From NCBI GenBank assembly GCA_937996595.1, contig CALKVC010000081.1, forward strand, positions 1-6,105: DNA of 6,105 nt. The letters are read 5' to 3'. Made by a program: the position numbers and the translations under genes. This DNA is from an uncultured Chitinophagaceae bacterium. Lineage in GTDB: Bacteria; Bacteroidota; Bacteroidia; Chitinophagales; Chitinophagaceae. Under the pieces are notes generated by a model. That model ran no database searches. It had not been told where the DNA came from and was given only the letters and a program-made list of their open reading frames with translations. Shown in pieces: positions 1 through 6,105 of the stretch; position 1 is the stretch's first letter; every line of letters starts with the position of its first letter.

Positions 1-14
1 TGCTCTTCCGATCT
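1..14 (+). other. Illumina TruSeq adapter remnant (not genomic)
   Basis: The bases TGCTCTTCCGATCT are the 3' end of the Illumina TruSeq read-2 adapter; their reverse complement, AGATCGGAAGAGCA, is the start of the usual trimmed adapter sequence. All 14 bases match and they sit exactly at the sequence edge, which is what untrimmed adapter in an assembly looks like. Genomic sequence most likely starts at base 15. These bases happen to stay in frame with the MFS gene that follows, so an automatic annotation would wrongly add residues C-S-S-D-L to that protein. Confidence 0.95.
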
Positions 15-192
15 GATGTCTGTAAATAGTATGTTCATTAATTCTTCCAATGAACTGGGGCAGTTTGAAAGCGGCGTGGCGGCAAAACTGATGGGTACCG
101 TTACTTCAGTGGTATTCGGCGGTTGCATGACCCTGGCTGTAGTGGTTTTCACCTGGTTTAAAGCACCTGCTCTCCGTAAGATGGAATACTGA
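15..192 (+). CDS. MFS transporter, C-terminal end (5' partial)
   Basis: This is the last 58 codons or so of a major facilitator superfamily exporter. The codons run in frame from 16 and end with TGA at 190-192. The visible protein starts MSVNSMFINSSNELG, then QFESGVAAKLMG, then a hydrophobic stretch (TSVVFGGCMTLAVVVFTWF) that fits the last transmembrane helix, and a short cytoplasmic tail ending LRKMEY. The S-V-N-x-x-F-I-x-S-S-N-E-L-G-x-F-E-S-G pattern is typical of the EntS/MFS_3 group near helices 11-12. The family usually has about 400-420 residues, so most of the gene lies beyond the contig end. The substrate cannot be told from this piece. The ATG at 16 is very unlikely to be the true start, since homologues carry this methionine internally. 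Confidence 0.8.
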
Positions 193-311
193 TACTGCCA
201 TCGGCTCCACGTCCGTTTCATATTTTGGCTGTACTTATTAAAAGACCTGTACTTTACTAAACGGATGTATATAAAATTTGTTACCTTTTCATAAATATCA
301 ACCTGTTTTTT
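193..311. other. Intergenic spacer between MFS gene and MBL hydrolase gene
   Basis: This 119-base AT-rich spacer has no convincing terminator after the MFS stop. TATAAAATTTG at 270-280 resembles the Bacteroidota -7 box (TAnnTTTG), but its TA is one base too far from the TTTG and no matching -33 TTTG lies at a suitable distance. Bases 302-311, just before the hydrolase start, are pyrimidine-rich and contain no Shine-Dalgarno sequence. Confidence 0.5.
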
Positions 312-1208
312 ATGCAACGAAGAAAATTTATCCGGCATACCAGCCTTAGCCTGGCCGGGATGGCGCTTATCAATAATACGGCGTTAGCTGCTTTGCTAAA
401 AGACCCGGCCTGGAAAATAAGGATGCTCACAGATGATACCGGCATATTCACTGAAAAAGGCGGCACAATCCTTTTTCATTTATCCAAAGAAGGTATTGTT
501 GTGGTGGATTCCCAGTTTCCTGACTCTTCAGCACACCTGATTGAAGCGCTGAAAGAAAAAACCAGTAATCCATACCGATTACTGGTAAACACCCATCACC
601 ACGGAGACCATACATCAGGAAATATTGCATATAAAGGGCTGGTTAAGCATGTACTGGCCCATGAAAATTCAAAGGCAAACCAGCAACGGGTTGCCAGGGA
701 ACAAAAAAAAGAAGAGAACCAGTTATATCCTGATATAACATATACCACTTCCTGGTGCGAAAAAACCGCGAATGAAAATATTTGCCTTCATTATTTTGGA
801 GCCGGCCATACCAATGGCGACAGCCTGGTTCATTTCCAGGAAAGCAATATTGTGCATTTGGGCGACCTGGTATTTAACCGGCGGCATCCATACATTGATA
901 AAACATCGGGTGCCAGCATTGTAAACTGGATTAAAGTGCTTGAAAAAGCGATCAGTTTTTTTGATAAGAAAACACAATTCATTTGTGGCCATGCAGGCAG
1001 CGGATTTGATGTAATCCTTTCTGGAACTGACCTAAGGCAATTTGCTGATTACCTGGGCAACCTACTGAAACTGGTTGCTGATGAGTTAAAAGCAGGTAAA
1101 AAACTGGAAGAAATTTTAAAGCTGAAAGAAATACCAGGGTCTCCGGAATGGACCGGTGAGGGCATAGACCGGCCCCTGAAAGCCGCTTTCCAGGAGCTGG
1201 CTACCTGA
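312..1208 (+). CDS. Putative Tat-exported MBL-fold metallo-hydrolase
   Basis: A 298-residue metallo-beta-lactamase-fold protein, predicted to be a zinc hydrolase acting outside the cytoplasm; the substrate is unknown. The N-terminus MQRRKFIRH followed by the hydrophobic stretch SLSLAGMALINNTALA looks like a twin-arginine (Tat) signal, which also supports the ATG at 312. The metal site is complete: H95-x-H97-x-D99-H100 within THHHGDH, H166 in GAGHTNGD, D185 in HLGDLVF and H227 in ICGHAG. D66 (VVVDSQF) fits the conserved aspartate after the second strand. The H-x-H-x-D-H form with a bridging Asp and a final His is that of general MBL hydrolases, not the class B1 beta-lactamase pattern with its Cys ligand, so an antibiotic-resistance call is not supported. 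The C-terminal region (about 240-298) is helical and Lys/Glu-rich. The stop codon touches the stop of the convergent YkgJ-type gene. Confidence 0.85.
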   Translation: MQRRKFIRHTSLSLAGMALINNTALAALLKDPAWKIRMLTDDTGIFTEKGGTILFHLSKEGIVVVDSQFPDSSAHLIEALKEKTSNPYRLLVNTHHHGDHTSGNIAYKGLVKHVLAHENSKANQQRVAREQKKEENQLYPDITYTTSWCEKTANENICLHYFGAGHTNGDSLVHFQESNIVHLGDLVFNRRHPYIDKTSGASIVNWIKVLEKAISFFDKKTQFICGHAGSGFDVILSGTDLRQFADYLGNLLKLVADELKAGKKLEEILKLKEIPGSPEWTGEGIDRPLKAAFQELAT

Positions 1209-1694
1209 TTATTTATTCAGTTCAGCGAGCTTTTCCAGCACATAATAGGTAGCAGGGCAAAAGGTTGAATTCTTTAAAGTGATGGCTGCCCTTTTTATGA
1301 TTATGTCTTCATCCGTATATGGAAACCGTGCACAATCTGATGGCCGCACATCATAAATACTGCAACGGTTATCTTGTCCAAGAAATGGACAGGGTTTGAA
1401 CTGAACCACATAGTCGCCTTCATCATCAAGCTGCAGGAATTTATCAATAAACGCCCCCTCTTTCATTTTCAGGTGCTTTGAGATCCTTTTAATATCAGGC
1501 GTTTTAAAACGGGGTGAATAATTTTTACAACAGGCCGCACAATCCAGGCAGTCGATGCGTGCAAATGCCTCTTCATGCAGCACAGGAAGCTGTTTCAATA
1601 CTGTTTTCTTATCTGGCCGTTGCAGGAAACGCTTGTATTTTTTCTGATTTTCGGCACTTTTCTTCTGCCAGTTCACCAGGATGTCATCAGCCAT
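1209..1694 (-). CDS. YkgJ family cysteine-cluster protein
   Basis: A 161-residue protein of the YkgJ/CxxCxxCC family (Pfam CxxCxxCC, formerly UPF0153), thought to bind zinc or an iron-sulfur cluster; its biological role is not established. Eight cysteines are visible: C49-x2-C52-x2-C55-C56 in the signature, C102 in CPFLG, C111 in NRCSIYDVRP, C121 in DCARFPY, and C146 in FCPA. The CPFL...C-x-I-Y-x-x-R-P-x-x-C-R/A-x-F-P order is the family hallmark. The first 40 or so residues are Lys/Gln-rich and probably helical (WQKKSAENQKKYKRFL). The start at 1694 gives this full N-terminal helix; the bases before it (CCTGATTCAT) offer no strong Shine-Dalgarno. The gene is transcribed away from gcvP and converges on the MBL hydrolase gene with no spacer between the two stop codons. 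Confidence 0.88.
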   Translation of the reverse strand: MADDILVNWQKKSAENQKKYKRFLQRPDKKTVLKQLPVLHEEAFARIDCLDCAACCKNYSPRFKTPDIKRISKHLKMKEGAFIDKFLQLDDEGDYVVQFKPCPFLGQDNRCSIYDVRPSDCARFPYTDEDIIIKRAAITLKNSTFCPATYYVLEKLAELNK

Positions 1695-1744
1695 ATGAAT
1701 CAGGTAATTTATTTATCATGCATTTTTCCACAACATAAAGCTAA

Positions 1745-1752
1745 CAAAACTA
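1745..1752 (-). promoter_or_regulatory. Candidate -7 box for the YkgJ-type gene
   Basis: Read on the minus strand, these bases are TAGTTTTG, an exact match to the Bacteroidota -7 consensus TAnnTTTG. They lie about 50 bases before the YkgJ-type start. No clear -33 TTTG is present at the expected distance, so this rests on the -7 match alone, which could occur by chance in AT-rich DNA. Confidence 0.35.
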
Positions 1753-1782
1753 AACAGTAATGTATATATGTTTGGTTTATGC

Positions 1783-1790
1783 TAAATTTG
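1783..1790 (+). promoter_or_regulatory. Candidate -7 box for gcvP
   Basis: TAAATTTG exactly matches the Bacteroidota -7 consensus TAnnTTTG. If used, transcription would start near 1796-1799, giving an untranslated leader of about 100 bases before gcvP, which coincides with the start of the GC-richer, foldable stretch. The -33 element is not recognisable at the normal spacing; a TTTG at 1771-1774 is too close. Confidence 0.4.
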
Positions 1791-1799
1791 CGGCGGTAA

Positions 1800-1896
1800 A
1801 TGAAGGCTACTGCTAGCTGCATCCCGCCCGACCGGGTTCCCGCAGTACCAGTGTTCAAAAGCCTTTGAAGTCCTCAACCGGCAAAATAAATAACAT
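1800..1896 (+). promoter_or_regulatory. Potentially structured gcvP leader with 22-codon upstream ORF
   Basis: This stretch before gcvP is more GC-rich than the AT-rich DNA upstream of it. It holds three nested inverted repeats that could form one branched or stacked hairpin: AAGGCT (1803-1808) with AGCCTT (1860-1865), ACTGC (1809-1813) with GCAGT (1842-1846), and CCCG (1823-1826) with CGGG (1833-1836). It also contains a small ORF starting at ATG 1800 and ending at TGA 1866-1868 (22 codons, starting MKATASCIPP), 28 bases before the gcvP ATG. It does not resemble the glycine riboswitch consensus as I know it. The last bases (AAAATAAATAACAT) form an A-rich, non-Shine-Dalgarno initiation region typical of Bacteroidota. 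Whether the fold or the ORF is functional is inference; an alternative is a dispersed intergenic repeat. Confidence 0.35.
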
Positions 1897-4791
1897 ATGA
1901 ACCTCTTTGAAGAACAACAACATGAATTTGCCAGCAGGCATATTGGCTCCCTGAATGAACAGGACCGTAATGAAATGCTAAAAGTAATTGGAGAATCCTC
2001 GCTTGATGAACTCATCAGCAAGACAGTACCTGCATCTATCAGGCTTAAAACACCGTTAAAGATCCCTAAAGGCCAGACAGAATTTGAATACCTTTCTGAA
2101 TTGAAAAAAACTGCATCCCGAAACAGGATATTCAGCTCATTCATCGGGCAGGGATATTATAATACCATCACACCAAGCGTTATCCTGCGTAACATTTTTG
2201 AAAACCCGGGCTGGTATACACAATATACGCCTTACCAGGCTGAGATTTCGCAGGGAAGGCTGGAAAGCCTGCTTAATTTTCAAACGCTGGTGTGCGAACT
2301 TACCGGGCTTGAACTTGCCAATGCAAGCCTGCTTGATGAAGCAACCGCAGCAGCAGAAGCGATGGCCATGCTCTTCCATCACAAAAACAAAACGGATGAA
2401 ATTTCATCGCCCCGTTTTTTTGTTGATAGCAGGATCTTTGAACAGACAAAAGATGTACTGCTTACCAGGGCAACCCCGGTTGGCATAGAACTGGTAACCG
2501 GTAATTACCGCGAGGCCGCCATGGATGATTCTTACTTTGGCGCCATCGTGCAATACCCCGACGCTGAAGGTTCGGTTAACGATTACCGTGAGTTTATAAA
2601 AAAAGTGCATGCCGTTAATGGTTATGTGGTGATGGCTACCGACCTGCTCGCCCTTACTTTGCTGGTTTCACCGGGTGAACTGGGTGCCGATGTGGCGGTA
2701 GGGTCTGCCCAGCGTTTTGGTGTGCCACTGGGATACGGTGGGCCCCATGCAGCTTTCTTTGCTACAAAAGACGAATTTAAAAGGGGCATGCCCGGGAGGA
2801 TTATCGGCATAAGCATAGACGCTCAGAATAACCGGGCACTGCGTATGGCGCTCCAGACAAGGGAACAGCATATTAAAAGGGAGAAAGCCACTTCCAACAT
2901 ATGTACGGCACAGGCACTGCTGGCAAATATGGCAGCCATGTATGCCGTGTACCATGGCCCTGAAGGCTTAAAGAAAATCGCTAAAAGAATTCACTTCTTT
3001 ACTGCTGCAGTTGCCAGGGGCCTGTCGGCTGCAGGTGTAAAAGTGCATACGGTAAATTATTTCGACAGCATCCGTTTCAACATGCCGGATGTGGCTGCAT
3101 TCAGAAAAATAGCGGAAGCCAACCAGGCTAATTTTCATTATTTCAGCGATGGATCTATCGGTTTAGCTATAGACGAAGTTTCATCCAACAATACCGCAGC
3201 AACCATTGCAACCCTAACCAGCATATTCAGCAAGGCGCTTTCAAAACCGGTTTCAATTGTTATAGAAGAAAACGGCTTTGCCATTACCGGGGAACTTACC
3301 CGCAGTTCGGGTTACCTCTCACAAATGGTATTCAACAAATACCATAGCGAAAGCCTCATGATGCGGTACATCAAATCGCTTGAAAACAAAGACCTGAGCC
3401 TGAATACTTCCATGATTTCGCTGGGAAGCTGTACCATGAAATTGAATGCGGCATCTGAACTCATTCCGGTTAGCTGGCCTGAATTCAGCCAACTGCATCC
3501 ATTTGCACCGGCATCGCAAACCAAAGGTTACCAGAAAATGATTTCAGAACTGGAAACCTATCTCAGCAGGATAACAGGGTTTACCGCCTGCTCATTGCAG
3601 CCAAACAGTGGCGCACAGGGAGAATATGCCGGTTTGTTAACCATCAGGGCTTACCATGAAGACAGGAAAGAACCTCACCGGAACATTGTACTTATACCCA
3701 TCTCGGCACATGGCACCAATCCCGCCAGCGCTATCATGGCCGGTATGAAAGTGATTGTTGTTAAAAGCGATGAACACGGGCATATTGATGTAAAAGACCT
3801 GAAAGAAAAAGCGGTTGAACATGCGCCTAACCTGGCCGGACTAATGGTAACCTATCCCAGCACTCACGGTGTTTTTGAAGAAAGCATCCGGAAGATCTGC
3901 AAGATAATACATGATAACGGCGGGCTGGTTTATATGGATGGGGCCAATATGAATGCCCAGGTTGGTTTAACCAGTCCGGGTATGATTGGCGCTGATGTGT
4001 GCCACCTGAACCTCCATAAAACATTTGCCATTCCGCACGGAGGCGGCGGTCCGGGCGTAGGGCCCATTTGTGTGAACAACAAATTAAAACCCTATTTGCC
4101 GGGCCATCATGTAAAAGATACGCTGAATTTACCGGGCTCAGCAACAACGGCCGTTTCAGCTTCGCCTTACGGCAGTGCCAGTATCTTACTTATCAGCTAT
4201 GCCTATATTAAAATGCTTGGCGCTGAAGGATTAAAGAATGCCACAGCTTATGCTATCCTGAATGCGAATTATATGAAAGCAAAGCTGGAGAAATATTACC
4301 AGGTGCTGTATACCGGCAGTAATGGATATTGTGCGCATGAGTTTATTGTAGACCTGCGGCCATTTAAAGCTTCTGCAGGAATAGAAGCAGAGGATGTGGC
4401 TAAACGCCTGATGGATTATGGCTTTCACGCTCCAACACTCAGCTTCCCCGTACCGGGAACCATCATGATAGAACCCACTGAAAGTGAGGACAAGGCTGAA
4501 CTGGACAGGTTCTGTGAAGCGCTTATCAGCATCTATCATGAAATAAAAGCCATTGAAAACGGACAAGCAGACAAATCAGACAATGTACTGAAGCATGCAC
4601 CGCACACGCAGGCTGTAATTTGCAGCGACGAATGGAACCATCGGTATACACGCCAGGAAGCAGCATTCCCGCTGGCATATGTTGCCCGGAACAAATTCTG
4701 GCCTTCCATCGCCCGCATAAACAATACGTTTGGCGACAGGAACCTGGTTTGCACCTGTGAACCTACCAGCAGTTATGCTGCGGAAAACTGA
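1897..4791 (+). CDS. gcvP: Glycine dehydrogenase (decarboxylating), P-protein of the glycine cleavage system
   Basis: This 964-residue cytoplasmic PLP enzyme decarboxylates glycine and passes the aminomethyl group to the lipoyl arm of GcvH, feeding one-carbon units to tetrahydrofolate through GcvT. It is the long single-chain form (E. coli GcvP has 957 residues), with two aspartate-aminotransferase-fold halves: roughly residues 1-440 and 460-964. Motifs seen in order are FIGQGYYNT (82-90), TPYQAEISQGRLE, LLDEATAAAEAM, GVPLGYGGPHAAF (from 275), LGSCTMKLN (from 509), HGTNPAS (from H605), TYPSTHG (H657), MDGANMNAQ (680-688) and NLHKTFAIPHGGGGPG. K708 in LHK is the expected Schiff-base lysine and D681 the likely PLP-ring aspartate. 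The end, ARINNTFGDRNLVCTCEP, is typical of the family, so the gene is intact. The ATG at 1897 begins MNLFEEQQHEFASRHIG, matching the usual N-terminus. gcvT and gcvH are not adjacent, so it appears to be transcribed alone. Confidence 0.98.
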   Translation: MNLFEEQQHEFASRHIGSLNEQDRNEMLKVIGESSLDELISKTVPASIRLKTPLKIPKGQTEFEYLSELKKTASRNRIFSSFIGQGYYNTITPSVILRNIFENPGWYTQYTPYQAEISQGRLESLLNFQTLVCELTGLELANASLLDEATAAAEAMAMLFHHKNKTDEISSPRFFVDSRIFEQTKDVLLTRATPVGIELVTGNYREAAMDDSYFGAIVQYPDAEGSVNDYREFIKKVHAVNGYVVMATDLLALTLLVSPGELGADVAVGSAQRFGVPLGYGGPHAAFFATKDEFKRGMPGRIIGISIDAQNNRALRMALQTREQHIKREKATSNICTAQALLANMAAMYAVYHGPEGLKKIAKRIHFFTAAVARGLSAAGVKVHTVNYFDSIRFNMPDVAAFRKIAEANQANFHYFSDGSIGLAIDEVSSNNTAATIATLTSIFSKALSKPVSIVIEENGFAITGELTRSSGYLSQMVFNKYHSESLMMRYIKSLENKDLSLNTSMISLGSCTMKLNAASELIPVSWPEFSQLHPFAPASQTKGYQKMISELETYLSRITGFTACSLQPNSGAQGEYAGLLTIRAYHEDRKEPHRNIVLIPISAHGTNPASAIMAGMKVIVVKSDEHGHIDVKDLKEKAVEHAPNLAGLMVTYPSTHGVFEESIRKICKIIHDNGGLVYMDGANMNAQVGLTSPGMIGADVCHLNLHKTFAIPHGGGGPGVGPICVNNKLKPYLPGHHVKDTLNLPGSATTAVSASPYGSASILLISYAYIKMLGAEGLKNATAYAILNANYMKAKLEKYYQVLYTGSNGYCAHEFIVDLRPFKASAGIEAEDVAKRLMDYGFHAPTLSFPVPGTIMIEPTESEDKAELDRFCEALISIYHEIKAIENGQADKSDNVLKHAPHTQAVICSDEWNHRYTRQEAAFPLAYVARNKFWPSIARINNTFGDRNLVCTCEPTSSYAAEN

Positions 4792-4815
4792 CAGATTGCT
4801 TCAGCAACTCAACAT

Positions 4816-4850
4816 AAAAGGGCACGGTGGTTACACCGGGCCTTTTTTAT
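4816..4850 (+). terminator. Intrinsic terminator after gcvP, possibly bidirectional
   Basis: A hairpin followed by T6 begins 24 bases after the gcvP stop. CGGTG (4825-4829) pairs with CACCG (4834-4838) around a GTTA loop; past one A-G mismatch the stem continues with GGC (4821-4823) against GCC (4840-4842), a G-T wobble, and AAAA (4816-4819) against TTTT (4844-4847). On the minus strand the stem is followed by CTTTTAT, so it may also stop leftward transcription from the KAS III/small-protein genes. Confidence 0.88.
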
Positions 4851-4968
4851 TAACAACCGGTAAAAAGACAGGGCCGTATCCCTCCATTCACCATGTATGG
4901 TAAACACAAACGTAGATAACATTAAAGCGTACCCGAAATAAAACAGTGAGGAAAGCCGGTGGTATCCC
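4851..4968. other. Intergenic remainder between gcvP terminator and the small minus-strand gene
   Basis: I see no gene and no second terminator in this stretch. A short inverted repeat, ACCAT-GT-ATGGT, lies near 4892-4903 but has a two-base loop and no T-run, so it is probably incidental. Confidence 0.5.
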
Positions 4969-5229
4969 TTATTGCTCCTTGGCTACGGTTAGCCTGGTAA
5001 ATTCTGAACCGTTGAATATCTTAGACAGGTTATTGTCATTCGTTTTCCTCCATTCAGGAATCTTCACTTCAGAAACGATACGCCAGAAATTTTTCGATTT
5101 CAGGTCTTCATAATCGTTGGATTTTACAAAAATGCCTACCATTGAATTCCTTTTCTTGAATTCAATCTTAACAGCAAGCTTTTCACTTTGCACCGGTTCC
5201 AGGAACCTTGAGATCATTTCATATACCAT
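4969..5229 (-). CDS. Small uncharacterised protein (86 aa)
   Basis: An 86-residue protein with no signal peptide, membrane segment or cysteine. It is charged and mixed alpha/beta in character: an N-terminal helix-like part (MVYEMISRFLEPVQSEK), two strand-like segments (LAVKIEFKKR and MVGIFVKSNDY), then DLKSKNFWRIVSE and a C-terminal IFNGSEFTRLTV. The regular sequence, aromatic-rich core and even codon use look like a real gene, and similar short proteins seem familiar from Bacteroidota, but I cannot name a function. An enzyme label such as short-chain dehydrogenase would be wrong at this length. The start could be the ATG at 5229 or the one four codons later; no Shine-Dalgarno decides between them. 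It lies 65 bases downstream of the KAS III gene on the same strand and may be co-transcribed with it. Confidence 0.7.
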   Translation of the reverse strand: MVYEMISRFLEPVQSEKLAVKIEFKKRNSMVGIFVKSNDYEDLKSKNFWRIVSEVKIPEWRKTNDNNLSKIFNGSEFTRLTVAKEQ

Positions 5230-5294
5230 AAGCTAATTTCGATGAAGGTAATCATTCCTGCGCAGTTCAGGAGAATACTTTTATAACGCGGTTT
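5230..5294. other. Short spacer between KAS III gene and the 86-residue gene
   Basis: This 65-base gap between two same-strand genes holds no T-run terminator on the minus strand and no recognisable TAnnTTTG box, which is compatible with co-transcription from the KAS III gene into the small gene. Confidence 0.45.
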
Positions 5295-6105
5295 TCACAT
5301 ACGGTAACAAAAAGCATTTATGTTCATCCCTGCTCCAACTGAAGCGAACAATACAATATCTCCGGGCGATAAGGCATGCTGCGGCATCTTATGTTTCCTC
5401 ACCAGGTCTAACAGTGTGGGTACGGTAGCAACGGAGCTGTTTCCCAGTTCATGGATACTCATGGGCATAATATCATGAGGTATCACGTTGATACCATACA
5501 ATTTATACAATGCTTTTATGATGCTCTCGTCCATTTTCTCATTGGCCTGGTGTATGAACACTTTTTTGATACTGGTAATATCAACCCCCGATTTGTCAAG
5601 GCATGCTTTCATGGCAAGTGGTACATGCTTCAATGCATATTCAAATACCTTCCTGCCTTTCATCTTAATATATCTTACAGCGGGATCGGCTTCAGGGTGG
5701 TTTGACCTGCCAAAGTACAGGTATCCCGCTTCTTCGGCACAATGCGATAAAGCCGCAGTTGACAAAATGCCTGATTGCGTTGCAGTTGCTTCAATCGCCT
5801 CCAGCACACAGGCTCCGGCGCCATCAGAAAATATCATGCTGTCCCTGTCATATTTATCAAGCACCCGCGATAAGGTTTCTGCACCAATTACCAGGCATTT
5901 TGAAGCTACACCTGCTTGTATATAAGCATCGGCTTGAATAACGCCCTGAATCCATCCGGGACAACCAAAAAGAATATCATATGGTATACAGTAAGGATTC
6001 TTAATCCTCAGGTCATGCTTTACACGGGAAGCCAAAGCGGGTAATACATCTGTTTGAATGGTATTACTGAGTACATTCCCGAAATTATGTGCCACAATGA
6101 TCTGG
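5295..6105 (-). CDS. 3-oxoacyl-ACP synthase III family protein (FabH-like), 5' partial
   Basis: This is a thiolase-fold condensing enzyme of the KAS III type, which joins an acyl-CoA or acyl-ACP starter to malonyl-ACP. The Cys-His-Asn triad is complete: Cys in FGCPGWIQG (codon 5961-5963), His in IHQANEKM (5550-5552) and Asn in HELGNSSVATVP (5439-5441). The nucleotide-sheet end, DIVLFASVGAGMNINAFCY, is also typical. The family has about 330-350 residues; some 269 codons are present and the N-terminal 70-90 residues lie beyond the window. A GTG at 6093-6095 could be mistaken for a start, but the frame continues upstream as Q-I-I-V-A-H-N-F, with IIVAH being the internal strand normally found here. 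The active-site context FGCPGW differs from the ACAGF of housekeeping FabH, so it is more likely a paralogue for a secondary lipid or pigment-type product; that is inference. No plsX or rpmF neighbour is seen on the visible side. Confidence 0.9.
   Translation of the reverse strand, partial: QIIVAHNFGNVLSNTIQTDVLPALASRVKHDLRIKNPYCIPYDILFGCPGWIQGVIQADAYIQAGVASKCLVIGAETLSRVLDKYDRDSMIFSDGAGACVLEAIEATATQSGILSTAALSHCAEEAGYLYFGRSNHPEADPAVRYIKMKGRKVFEYALKHVPLAMKACLDKSGVDITSIKKVFIHQANEKMDESIIKALYKLYGINVIPHDIMPMSIHELGNSSVATVPTLLDLVRKHKMPQHALSPGDIVLFASVGAGMNINAFCYRM

Noticed and set aside
16..18. ATG as the start of a small membrane protein
   Set aside because: The sequence matches the C-terminal end of an MFS exporter, where this methionine is internal; the apparent start results from the contig edge.
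212..265. Perfect 7-bp inverted repeat TCCGTTT (212-218) / AAACGGA (259-265) before the MBL gene
   Set aside because: The arms are 40 bases apart, and a match this short is expected by chance in a spacer of this size. No T-run or operator-like symmetry supports it.
312..1208. Metallo-beta-lactamase as an antibiotic-resistance gene
   Set aside because: The H-x-H-x-D-H motif with Asp185 and His227 is the general MBL hydrolase pattern; the Cys ligand of B1 enzymes is absent, and nothing nearby suggests resistance or mobility.
1514..1760. Two plus-strand ORFs over the start of the YkgJ-type gene
   Set aside because: They are antisense to the conserved cysteine signature and have no recognisable features.
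1791..1896. Glycine riboswitch before gcvP
   Set aside because: Although the position would suit one, I could not find the conserved glycine aptamer core sequences, and the leader is short for a tandem aptamer.
1782..4754. Several minus-strand ORFs of 60-120 codons and a 96-codon plus-strand ORF at 2198-2488, overlapping gcvP
   Set aside because: gcvP is continuous and motif-complete across this whole span, and the overlapping ORFs look like shadows of its codon use.
5488..5925. 145-codon plus-strand ORF opposite the KAS III gene
   Set aside because: It lies entirely antisense to a gene with an intact catalytic triad and family motifs, and its translation shows no domain-like pattern.

Overview
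The window looks like one end of an assembled contig from a Bacteroidota genome, most likely in or near the Chitinophagaceae. Supporting signs are protein sequences of that type, start codons without clear Shine-Dalgarno sequences, A-rich bases before starts, and -7 boxes of the TAnnTTTG type. This placement is my inference from sequence style; no database search was done. The first 14 bases are not genomic: they match the 3' end of an Illumina TruSeq adapter.

Layout, left to right: adapter remnant (1-14); the 3' end of an MFS exporter gene (to 192, +); a complete gene for a putative Tat-exported metallo-beta-lactamase-fold hydrolase (312-1208, +); a YkgJ-type cysteine-cluster protein on the other strand (1209-1694, -) whose stop codon directly abuts the hydrolase stop; a 202-base divergent intergenic region with candidate promoters on both strands and a GC-richer, potentially folded gcvP leader (about 1695-1896); gcvP, the full-length glycine decarboxylase P-protein of the glycine cleavage system (1897-4791, +), followed by a good intrinsic terminator; a small uncharacterised protein gene (4969-5229, -); and a 5'-truncated FabH-like ketoacyl synthase III gene (5295 to the window end, -).

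The genes do not form one pathway. gcvP stands alone, with no gcvT or gcvH beside it. The KAS III gene and the 86-residue gene may be co-transcribed, reading leftward and converging on gcvP. No tRNA, rRNA, CRISPR array, insertion sequence or phage gene was seen, and no gap between genes exceeds 300 bases. I see no clear evidence of a new multi-gene system. The items most worth a second look are the adapter remnant, the structured gcvP leader with its 22-codon upstream ORF, and the small protein next to an atypical KAS III.
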